This document shows, one piece after another, positions 1 through 6,356 of a stretch of 64,000 bases of DNA (positions within the stretch are counted from its first letter, which is position 1; the number at the start of each line of letters is the position of its first letter). The translations under genes and the position numbers were made by a program. Under the pieces are notes generated by a model, which did no database searches, had not been told where the DNA came from, and saw nothing but the letters and a program-made list of their open reading frames with translations. This stretch comes from JBFJKD01 sp038106145. GTDB lineage: Bacteria; Pseudomonadota; Gammaproteobacteria; Pseudomonadales; Porticoccaceae. Location: the NCBI GenBank assembly GCA_038106145.1, contig JAYODD010000004.1, positions 1-64,000 on the forward strand. The letters run 5' to 3'.

Positions 1-2
1 GC

Positions 3-848
3 CTGGTGACGGCGCTGTGCTCTAACCTCGGGATGGCCGAGGCGAAACGCGCCGCACGGCAGCGGCCAGAGGATTTACAAAGCTGGGCTTTGTGTGTCCA
101 GGCTGAGACCGTTTTCTTCTCTCAGCCAAGTCCCCAGAGCGTAGCGGCGGCAGAAAAGCTATTACATCTCGCCGCCGATATCGAACCAGGCTACGGGGCG
201 AGCTGGGGGCTGCTCGCCTACATGGTAAGCATGCGTCCAATTTTGGGTGTAAGCAGCAATCCCACGGAAGATATTGAGCAAACGATATTGTTGGCTAATA
301 AAGCGATGAGCCTGGCGCCCCGCGATCCCCTGGTCGTTGGTTATAGCGGTATAGGTTATATTTGGTCGGGGCGGACCGCACAGGCGATTGATTGTCTGGA
401 ACGCAGTCTCGAGATGAATTCCAACAGTAGCGTAGTTCGGCTATTTTATGGTGCGGCGCTCAACTGCGATGGGCGACCCGCTGCCGGCATCGAACAATTA
501 CAGTTGTTTTTTCACCTGTCACCCAAAGATCCGAACATTGGCATGGGGTATTTTTTCTGTGCGTACTGCCACATCACGCTTGGGGACTTTGCGCAGGCAG
601 AACAGTGGGCACGTAAAGCGGTTAAACTTTTACCAGGATTTGCCTGGTCCCACATGGCGCTGGCCACTTCGCTGGGAGGTCTCGGACGAAATACCGAAGC
701 GCAGGAACACGCCCAGAACGCACGCGAACTGTCACCCGGCTGGACACTCCCCGCTCTCGATGATTTATGGCAGCTTATATTTCGCAGGCCGGAGGATGTC
801 GAAAAATACATAGAACTAACGCGCCGGATATGGACGGATTATGCTTGA
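3..848 (+). CDS. TPR-repeat protein, C-terminal part (cut by window edge)
   Basis: The reading frame is open to the left edge, so this is the C-terminal ~281 residues of a longer protein; the GTG at 6 is probably an internal codon. What is visible is a series of helical tetratricopeptide-like repeats, each with an alanine-rich helix pair followed by a proline turn (for example SLAPRDPLV and HLSPKDPNI). The ending (FRRPEDVEKYIELTRR) resembles the tail of proteins that join a CadC-like or cyclase-like N-terminal domain to TPR repeats. The same general class occurs at 33798-35201. The missing N-terminus would define the signalling domain. TPR repeats mediate protein contacts; no enzymatic motif is visible. 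The function is unknown. Confidence 0.7.
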   Translation: MVTALCSNLGMAEAKRAARQRPEDLQSWALCVQAETVFFSQPSPQSVAAAEKLLHLAADIEPGYGASWGLLAYMVSMRPILGVSSNPTEDIEQTILLANKAMSLAPRDPLVVGYSGIGYIWSGRTAQAIDCLERSLEMNSNSSVVRLFYGAALNCDGRPAAGIEQLQLFFHLSPKDPNIGMGYFFCAYCHITLGDFAQAEQWARKAVKLLPGFAWSHMALATSLGGLGRNTEAQEHAQNARELSPGWTLPALDDLWQLIFRRPEDVEKYIELTRRIWTDYA

Positions 849-986
849 TGCTTTCAACTGGCTGGCCGAATCCGGTTCAGGCATCGGCGCGATCCCGGCA
901 ATGATGGCGGTTATTACTGCAGGCACTGTGTCAACGAATATAAGCAGACAGATGTTGATTGGCAGTATAAAAGCGCCGGTGGCCTG

Positions 987-1565
987 TCATAAAAAATGGA
1001 ACACCAGCACCTGCACCCCACCGATCATAAAACCGAGCAGCGCGCCGAACCAGGTGATATGTCGAAACTGTTTGCGGGAAAAACCCATCACCAGCTCTTC
1101 GAGGGTCGCCACATCCAGATTATCGATTTTATTCTTAATACGTTGTTTGATCGCGTCACTTTCCCCACCCATTTCCGCCGCCATCTTGGCAATTTCATCA
1201 ATCAGGTAGGCGCCAGCCATATTGCGCGCCATACCCAGCATCATTTCGTTGACGTTGAGCATACCGCCCAACTTTCCGATCAATTCGTTCACCTTGTTTT
1301 TGAGCTGGCCTTTCACCTTATCGGTCAAAAACAGTTCCGCCACATCGTCATGACTAAACACATGGGCCACAAAGGTAGCGGCGATGGACTCAGCGATATG
1401 GTGCCGTTCGCGAGGAATCAGGCCCGGTGTAAACGGTACCCGCCATTTGCCAATATGCCGGGCTGCATAGGGCCGAAATAGCATGCGAATCGCAATGTCA
1501 TTAGTCAGGGCGCCAATAAACGCACCAATAAGCGGCGGAAGTATATAGGGGATCCAGATGGCCAT
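987..1565 (-). CDS. DUF445 family membrane protein
   Basis: A 192-residue protein that I recognise as DUF445 (YheB-like). The N-terminus is a hydrophobic segment (IPYILPPLIGAFIGALTNDI) followed by the family signature region containing MLFRPY and PFTPGLIPRER. The middle is amphipathic and helical, and the C-terminus ends with a second hydrophobic segment (FGALLGFMIGGVQVLVFHF). It is therefore probably an inner-membrane protein with both ends in the membrane. The biochemical role of the family is not established. It is transcribed alone on the minus strand and converges with the TPR gene. The ATG at 1565 is the only start that preserves the whole N-terminal membrane segment. Confidence 0.85.
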   Translation of the reverse strand: MAIWIPYILPPLIGAFIGALTNDIAIRMLFRPYAARHIGKWRVPFTPGLIPRERHHIAESIAATFVAHVFSHDDVAELFLTDKVKGQLKNKVNELIGKLGGMLNVNEMMLGMARNMAGAYLIDEIAKMAAEMGGESDAIKQRIKNKIDNLDVATLEELVMGFSRKQFRHITWFGALLGFMIGGVQVLVFHFL

Positions 1566-1817
1566 AATTGCCCTGTCTAGTGAACAAATTTTATCGGATG
1601 CGGTTGACGGTTTTCAGATTTTAAATAAATCATCGCGCCTACAAAAAATTATCTTAGGCTTGTGAGATTAGCCGAATGAATTTAAAAAAAAGCATTTTTC
1701 AAACAGATTTCCAACCATTGACAACGAATTCCGACCTGCGTATCCATCTAAGCAGGTCTATTCCAATCCCTGCGAGAAGCAAATGCGGAGTGCATAATCA
1801 ATCCAAAATTTTAAAAA

Positions 1818-1976
1818 TCAGGACATAGGCGTATCACCATCTGGTGGCTGGGTAGACTCACTCAGAGTGGATGACTTGTCCTTGGCGGCGGCTTTCTTGG
1901 CTTTTTTCTCTTCCTTTTTAATTTTCTTGGCGAGATCTCTCTGACGTTTCTGGAACGAATAATTTGGTTTGGCCAT
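1818..1976 (-). CDS. small charged hypothetical protein
   Basis: A 52-residue, strongly basic, lysine/alanine-rich protein starting MAKPNYSFQKRQRDLAKK. Short proteins with this opening are common and conserved in Proteobacteria, but I know of no function. The ATG at 1976 is preferred over the in-frame start 36 nt upstream because AGGA sits about six bases before it and the family begins at MAKPNY. The middle is a run of KKEEKKAKKAAAKDK-type sequence, likely a single charged helix. The tail is Ser/Thr/Pro-rich and probably disordered. No membrane segment or cysteine is present. It stands alone on the minus strand. Confidence 0.7.
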   Translation of the reverse strand: MAKPNYSFQKRQRDLAKKIKKEEKKAKKAAAKDKSSTLSESTQPPDGDTPMS

Positions 1977-2075
1977 GTTTGATCCTGTTGGTTGAATGCT
2001 ATGTTTAAGCACTTTCAGATCGATCCTTACTCAAGGCGTACCCTGTTTGCCCGACCACTCCTGTAACGGGTCGGG

Positions 2076-2348
2076 TCAACGGGGCCACAACCCCATTCCC
2101 AGCCACAGGCATTGTCCAGCCAGCAACGCACAGGCCGCGGTGACGGGTGTATAGTGGGTCTTAATTCCAACCGCCCGTATCTGCTTAAACCCAATAAATG
2201 CGCCGATAGCCGTGGCGAAAAAACCAACCTCGGTAATCACCAGTAAAGTTAGCAACGGAATCTCCGAAGCCCCGCTGTTCCTGGTGACGAGCAACGTGGC
2301 AATCAGGGCCAGGCCGACAGCTACATAAGGAAAAACTTTGAATTTCAT
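2076..2348 (-). CDS. small membrane protein, three predicted TM segments
   Basis: A protein of about 90 residues from the ATG at 2348 (MKFKVFPYVAVGLALIATLL). The frame is open 32 codons further upstream, but that extension is not hydrophobic and looks non-coding. Three hydrophobic stretches are visible: residues ~5-22, ~33-55 and ~68-87. A basic loop (GFKQIRAVGIKTHYTP) lies between the second and third. This suggests an inner-membrane protein. I do not recognise the family and there are no catalytic motifs. The next gene, the RRM protein at 2454, is divergent, so the two share a promoter region of about 105 bp. Confidence 0.5.
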   Translation of the reverse strand: MKFKVFPYVAVGLALIATLLVTRNSGASEIPLLTLLVITEVGFFATAIGAFIGFKQIRAVGIKTHYTPVTAACALLAGQCLWLGMGLWPR

Positions 2349-2453
2349 AGAGTTGCCACGTATATTTAAACCAGATAGTCGGTCACAACCCACCACCGTG
2401 CCCAGTTTGGCGAAAAGCTGTATAGTGCCCGCCCATGATAACACGGTGTTCTT

Positions 2454-2720
2454 ATGAAACTACTGATCCGCAACCTGGCACGCGCCACCACTGAGGCAGA
2501 ACTGCTGGCGCTGTTTGCACCCTACGGGGCCGTACAGTCTTGTACGCTGGTTATGGACAAAGCCACCGGTGTTTCAAAGGGTTTTGGCTTCGTGGAAATA
2601 CCCGTTCCCGGGGCGGCCAAGGCCGCCATGAAGAATCTCAACGGCAAGGAAGTTGCCGGCAGTAAAATTCGTGTCAAAAAGGCCGAGCAGAAGCCTGGCA
2701 ACAAGCCCGGCGCCCGCTGA
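2454..2720 (+). CDS. RRM-domain RNA-binding protein
   Basis: An 88-residue protein made of a single RNA recognition motif. RNP2 is seen as LLIRNLA (residues ~3-9) and RNP1 as KGFGFVEI (~42-49), giving the complete beta-alpha-beta-beta-alpha-beta fold. The C-terminal tail is short and basic (KKAEQKPGNKPGAR) and could add RNA contacts. Small RRM proteins of this kind are typical of Cyanobacteria and many Proteobacteria, where they bind single-stranded RNA, often in cold response; the target here is unknown. The stop codon lies 18 bases before the ATG of the following VF530 gene, so the two are probably co-transcribed. Confidence 0.9.
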   Translation: MKLLIRNLARATTEAELLALFAPYGAVQSCTLVMDKATGVSKGFGFVEIPVPGAAKAAMKNLNGKEVAGSKIRVKKAEQKPGNKPGAR

Positions 2721-2738
2721 TTGGCGCACCCAGCAAAT

Positions 2739-3002
2739 ATGACCAAGACAGGCACTCAAGACCCACTGCACGGGGTAACTCTGGAGAAAATCGTCACCCT
2801 TCTGCAGGCCCGCTATGGCTGGGAAGAGTTAGGCAAGCGCATTCCGATCAAATGTTTTACCAACGATCCCAGTATCGCTTCCAGCCTAAAGTTTCTGCGT
2901 AAAACCCCCTGGGCACGCACCAGAGTAGAGACCCTGTATGTGCAAACCGACTGGCAACAACGCCGTATCTGGCCCGCGGCCCCACCCAACCGTAACTCTT
3001 GA
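2739..3002 (+). CDS. VF530 (DUF2132) family protein
   Basis: An 87-residue protein of the VF530/DUF2132 family, a small all-helical DNA-binding-like fold of unknown role. Recognisable features are DPLHGVTLEKIV near the start, YGWEELGKRI, and the core segment PSIASSLKFLRKTPWAR (residues ~44-60), which is strongly conserved in the family. The ATG at 2739 fits the usual family start better than the in-frame TTG at 2721, which abuts the preceding stop codon. It directly follows the RRM gene. The tail after DWQQRR is Pro/Ala-rich. Confidence 0.85.
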   Translation: MTKTGTQDPLHGVTLEKIVTLLQARYGWEELGKRIPIKCFTNDPSIASSLKFLRKTPWARTRVETLYVQTDWQQRRIWPAAPPNRNS

Positions 3003-3049
3003 GAAATACCATTCGAGTTAGCGATCTCCCGTAATTCGGCGCGACGGCG

Positions 3050-3463
3050 TTATTCGAGGATTTTGCCACGCAACTGCTTGGTCCTGCCGCGCTGGGTTTT
3101 ACTGTCCAGCCGTCTTTGCTGTGAACTTTTTGTGGCCCTGGTGGGGCGCCGGACTTTTTGTACCACCCCGGCAGTTTTTATTAATAACCTTAGACGTTCG
3201 AGGGCATCCTCGCGATTTTTTTCCGGGGTACGAAAGCGCTGCGCCTTGATGATAACCACCCCTTCTTTGCTGATACGGCGATCGTTAAGGCCCAGTAAGC
3301 GCTGTTGGTAAAACTCCGGCAGCGAGGAGCGGTGAATGTCAAAGCGCAAATGAATGGCAGAGGAAACTTTATTAACATGTTGCCCACCCGCGCCCTGAGC
3401 GCGGATCGGGGAGACTTCAATTTCGTCGTCCGCAATGGACAGACTGTCAGATATTTTTAGCAC
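3050..3463 (-). CDS. arfB: Alternative ribosome-rescue factor / peptidyl-tRNA hydrolase ArfB
   Basis: ArfB (YaeJ) releases stalled ribosomes on non-stop mRNA by hydrolysing peptidyl-tRNA. The GGQ catalytic loop is clear in RAQGAGGQHVNKVSSAIHLR. The C-terminal basic tail (RRPTRATKSSQQRRLDSKTQ, then a Lys/Arg-rich end) is the segment known to enter the empty mRNA channel. The GTG at 3463 gives a 137-residue protein starting VLKISDSLSI, close to the usual ~140 residues. A TTG at 3499 is in frame but would add 12 atypical residues. The gene is convergent with the VF530 gene. Confidence 0.9.
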   Translation of the reverse strand: MLKISDSLSIADDEIEVSPIRAQGAGGQHVNKVSSAIHLRFDIHRSSLPEFYQQRLLGLNDRRISKEGVVIIKAQRFRTPEKNREDALERLRLLIKTAGVVQKVRRPTRATKSSQQRRLDSKTQRGRTKQLRGKILE

Positions 3464-3745
3464 AGTGCAATCACCCGCCTCTTCACCACAACCCCGCAAA
3501 CCCAGTTCAATGCTTCCTGCATCTGAAGAATCGTGTCCTGGTGCAACGAACTGTTGTGGCGCGCGCTGCCGGAACCGTTACCGCCAGATCACCAGCTTCA
3601 TCCCCTTCGTCGAAGCTCCTGTTTCCAATATATTGCGATTCGTAAATAAAGCAACCGCGTTGGGCCGATGCGCCCCCTGGGTTTAACCGGTTATTGAACG
3701 GGACAGATTTGTTACAATGCGAGCGAACTTAATCGAGTTACGACA

Positions 3746-4138
3746 ATTAATATCTCCCTTATCATTCACGGCGCACCCTATACCCACGCCGGCGCTCACA
3801 CCGCCTACCAGTTCGCGCTGGCGGCCTTGCGACAGGGGCACCGTATACACAGCGTCTTTTTATATCACGAAGGTAGCTACAGCGCGGCGGCCCTGCGCCC
3901 GGTGCCGCGGGATGAGTTCGATTTACCAGCAGCCTGGCGAACCTTGATACGAGATCATCAGATCAATGCGGTGGCGTGCGTTGCCGGAGCGGTACGGCGC
4001 GGTATTCTCGACGCGGATGAAGCCGCACGTCTCGATATCGACAGTCCCACGCTGGCACCCGAGTTTGTCCTTGGTGGTCTGGGCGAACTGGTGGAAGCCT
4101 GTGAGCAGGCGGATCGCGTCGTTACCTTTGGTACCTGA
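3746..4138 (+). CDS. tusD: Sulfurtransferase complex subunit TusD (apparent ATT start)
   Basis: TusD forms the TusBCD heterohexamer that passes persulfide sulfur from TusA to TusE for 2-thiolation of tRNA wobble uridine. The frame is open from 3698, but no ATG, GTG, TTG or CTG occurs before CTG 3818, which would delete the first beta strand and P-loop-like region. Counting from the ATT at 3746, the protein (INISLIIHGAPY...) aligns with Escherichia coli TusD from residue 1 without gaps as far as I can recall that sequence. The sulfur-carrying cysteine (INAVACVAGAVRRG) then falls at position 78, as in E. coli. The protein is 130 residues. A GAG lies about eight bases before the ATT. A sequencing error at the start is the alternative. 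It is followed by tusC two bases later. Confidence 0.75.
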   Translation: MNISLIIHGAPYTHAGAHTAYQFALAALRQGHRIHSVFLYHEGSYSAAALRPVPRDEFDLPAAWRTLIRDHQINAVACVAGAVRRGILDADEAARLDIDSPTLAPEFVLGGLGELVEACEQADRVVTFGT

Positions 4139-4140
4139 GC

Positions 4141-4509
4141 ATGACCACCCCCAACAAAAAAATTCTGTTTGTGATGCGCCGCGGACCCTACGGGACCACG
4201 CTCGCGCGGGAAGCACTGGAAGCTGCTCTCGGCACAGGCTCTTTTGGCACAGACCCCGCCGTGTTATTTATGGATGATGGGGTGTGGCAACTCTTGGCCA
4301 ACCAGCAAGGCGCCGCCGTGCAACAAAAAAATCACCTTGCCATGTTGAGTGCCCTGCCGTTATACGGGGTAGAAAAATTGTTTGTTGAACGGCATTCTCT
4401 CGACGCCCGCCAACTCTGCGCAAAGGATCTACCCGACAACGTGAGCATTATCGAACAGGCACAGGTCAGCAGGCTGCTCGTCGACAGCGATGTTATTTTG
4501 GGTTTCTGA
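4141..4509 (+). CDS. tusC: Sulfurtransferase complex subunit TusC
   Basis: A 122-residue DsrF/TusC-family subunit of the TusBCD sulfur relay complex. Diagnostic segments are the N-terminal strand KKILFVMRRGPYGT, then REALEAAL, then the central FMDDGVWQLL and the C-terminal DSDVILGF. TusC is structural in the complex and carries no catalytic cysteine of its own. The start ATG follows the tusD stop by two bases, and its own stop overlaps the tusB ATG by one base (TGATG), showing translational coupling through the operon. Confidence 0.93.
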   Translation: MTTPNKKILFVMRRGPYGTTLAREALEAALGTGSFGTDPAVLFMDDGVWQLLANQQGAAVQQKNHLAMLSALPLYGVEKLFVERHSLDARQLCAKDLPDNVSIIEQAQVSRLLVDSDVILGF

Positions 4510-4814
4510 TGATTTTACACACGGTCAATAAATCACCTTTTCAACAAACCACCCTGGACAGCTGCCTGCGCCTGATTGCCCCCGGCGATCTGTTGTTACT
4601 GATTGAAGATGGTGTTTATGGCGCAACCGCGGGGCATCCACAGGAAGCGGTTGTGAACAAACTGACGGAGCGCAATATTCGCGTCTACGCCCTCGAAAGT
4701 GACATGCTCGCGCGGGGATTAAACGGCCGTATATTGAGCGCCGTCTCCCTCGCGACCTTCGACGAATTTGTAACCCTGTCGGTAACGGCAGATAAAGTAC
4801 ACAGCTGGTATTAA
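4509..4814 (+). CDS. tusB: Sulfurtransferase complex subunit TusB
   Basis: A 101-residue DsrH/TusB-family protein. The opening MILHTVNKSPF, the central LLLIEDGVYGA and the ending DKVHSWY are typical of the family, whose usual length is about 95-100 residues. It completes the TusBCD complex that relays sulfur to TusE. Its ATG overlaps the tusC stop, and tusE begins nine bases after its own stop. Confidence 0.92.
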   Translation: MILHTVNKSPFQQTTLDSCLRLIAPGDLLLLIEDGVYGATAGHPQEAVVNKLTERNIRVYALESDMLARGLNGRILSAVSLATFDEFVTLSVTADKVHSWY

Positions 4815-4823
4815 ACGCTCATT

Positions 4824-5144
4824 ATGGCGGCAGATTCACCAAGGGTTGATAAAGAGGGCTATCTACTGGTGGCGGCAGATTGGTCCGAGGCCTTCGCGAT
4901 CGCCACGGCCACACAGGAGGGTATCAGGTTAACCACAGAACACTGGGAAATTATCCACCTACTGCGGGAATTTTATCAGCACTACGAACTGTCCCCGGCC
5001 ATGCGTCCCCTGGTGAAATATGTCGCACTGCAACTGGGTGCGAACAAGGGTCGCAGTATTTATTTGTTGCAATTATTTCCACCGAGTCCCGCGCGGATTG
5101 CCAGTAAGATCGCGGGGCTGCCCAAGCCGGAAAACTGCCTGTAG
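4824..5144 (+). CDS. tusE: TusE/DsrC family sulfur acceptor
   Basis: A 106-residue DsrC-fold protein that accepts persulfide sulfur from TusBCD and hands it to MnmA for 2-thiouridine synthesis. The conserved C-terminal arm KIAGLPKPENCL places the single reactive cysteine at residue 105, the penultimate position. The second cysteine about ten residues upstream, which marks DsrC of dissimilatory sulfur metabolism, is absent. This therefore reads as TusE, not DsrC. The N-terminal DKEGYLLVAADWSEAFA and WEIIHLLREFY are also characteristic. It is the fourth gene of the tus cluster. Confidence 0.92.
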   Translation: MAADSPRVDKEGYLLVAADWSEAFAIATATQEGIRLTTEHWEIIHLLREFYQHYELSPAMRPLVKYVALQLGANKGRSIYLLQLFPPSPARIASKIAGLPKPENCL

Positions 5145-5180
5145 GCCTTTATCTGCACGGCTCAAGAGAAAGGAGTGCCC

Positions 5181-5519
5181 ATGTTATTAGCCGACCGCGA
5201 TCTGACCAATGACAGCGATGCGCTGGCAATCAACCCAGCCGAGCAATCGGCATTCATGGTGGAAATACCCGCCTGGCGGTTTGTTAGCGACAATGATGCC
5301 CAACGCCTGCAACGCCGTTTTACGTTCGCGCATTACGCTGCCGCGCTGGCATTCACCGCCACGGTAGGTGAGCTGGCGATGGCAGCAAACTATAATCCGG
5401 TAATCATCACCGCGTCCTTGTCGGTGACCATTATCTGGGGCTCGCGCCGGAATAATGGTTTACGGGAAAATGACTTTATTCTCGCGGCAAAAACCGATCG
5501 GCTGTACCGACCCACGTGA
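5181..5519 (+). CDS. Pterin-4a-carbinolamine dehydratase-like protein lacking catalytic histidines
   Basis: A 112-residue protein with the PCD (PhhB/DCoH) fold: a tryptophan-led strand (IPAWRFVSDND), a helix containing RRFTFAHYAAALAF, then VGELAMAANYNP, a strand with VTIIWGS, and the family ending GLRENDFILAAKTDRL. In active enzymes the motif is (N/D)HHP and the later strand ends in TH. Here residues 70-73 are NYNP and 86-88 are WGS, so all three catalytic histidines are missing. It is therefore unlikely to be a 4a-hydroxytetrahydrobiopterin dehydratase. It may have a structural or regulatory role, as DCoH does in animals. An AGGAG sits five bases before ATG 5181, which selects this start over GTG 5175. 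It lies 36 bases behind tusE and may belong to that operon. Confidence 0.75.
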   Translation: MLLADRDLTNDSDALAINPAEQSAFMVEIPAWRFVSDNDAQRLQRRFTFAHYAAALAFTATVGELAMAANYNPVIITASLSVTIIWGSRRNNGLRENDFILAAKTDRLYRPT

Positions 5520-5528
5520 CCGGCTTAT

Positions 5529-6263
5529 TCAAAACCAGGCGCGTATCCCCAGTACCCACTGCACGTCTTCCACATCGTCATTTTCCGCTGTGGCAAAATT
5601 TGCCGTATTTCCGTATTTTCTATTCCAGTTGACGCCAATATACGGAGCAAATTCCCGGCGTATCTCGTAACGCAACCGCAAGCCTGCTTCGATATCTGAC
5701 AGGCCGGAACCGGTGCCCGTGTCCACATCATTCTGGCCATAAAAATTCACTTCCAGCGCAGGCGCCAAAATCAGTCGTTGCGTGAACAGTAATTCGTATT
5801 CCGCCTCCAGGCGAAAACCCGTGCGTCCGGATTCGCCTACAAACAATGCAGCGTTTATCTCGAAAAAATAAGGCGCCAATCCCTGCAGGCCAATAACCCC
5901 CCAGGTACGATCCAATCCCGGTGCGGAAGACGGTTGCAGGTCGCGCCGCGCACCCAACTGTAAATCCCAGAAGGGGGCGACCGCACGACTGTATAGCGCC
6001 TGAATTTCAGCGTCTTCGGTGACGCTTCCCCGTCGCTCCCCTTCCGTTTTTATCCAGAATTTATTGCGATCCGTACCCAGCCACCCATGCCCTTCCCAAT
6101 TCAACAGATCCGAACCGTCGGCACTCCGCAACTCCAGTCGCTCAAGCATAACTTGAGTTAACACGGGATTGTCATCCATCGCCATATCGGCATGCAGAGT
6201 AGAAGAAAATTTAGCGACCGACACTAATATCAATAATTGGGCAATGCGTAAAACCTTGTACAT
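5529..6263 (-). CDS. copB: Copper resistance outer-membrane protein CopB
   Basis: A 244-residue CopB/PcoB-type beta-barrel. An N-terminal signal peptide (~residues 1-25, ending LHADM) is followed by the family segments LRSADGSDLLNWEGHGWLG, AVAPFWDLQLGARRDL and alternating strand patterns with aromatic girdles (FRLEAEYELLFTQRLILAP). It ends in tryptophan-phenylalanine (GIRAWF), as outer-membrane proteins do. The Met/His-rich N-terminal region found in many CopB proteins is very short here (DMAMDD). It lies 93 bases downstream of copA and is the last gene of the copper cluster. It is thought to sequester or export copper at the outer membrane. Confidence 0.9.
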   Translation of the reverse strand: MYKVLRIAQLLILVSVAKFSSTLHADMAMDDNPVLTQVMLERLELRSADGSDLLNWEGHGWLGTDRNKFWIKTEGERRGSVTEDAEIQALYSRAVAPFWDLQLGARRDLQPSSAPGLDRTWGVIGLQGLAPYFFEINAALFVGESGRTGFRLEAEYELLFTQRLILAPALEVNFYGQNDVDTGTGSGLSDIEAGLRLRYEIRREFAPYIGVNWNRKYGNTANFATAENDDVEDVQWVLGIRAWF

Positions 6264-6356
6264 GGTTCAATTCCTACTTAGTACGTTGCTGTATTTATCC
6301 GAGTGCCAGAGCAGTGATCGCGATGTAATCACTGCGGTTGCTACGTCGGCATCGCG

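Noticed and set aside
841..1209. A 122-codon frame on the plus strand after the TPR gene
   Set aside because: It overlaps the end of the well-supported DUF445 gene on the other strand and shows no family pattern of its own.
3827..4138. Short tusD starting at TTG 3827
   Set aside because: It would remove the first strand and helix of the fold, which are clearly encoded upstream in the same frame.
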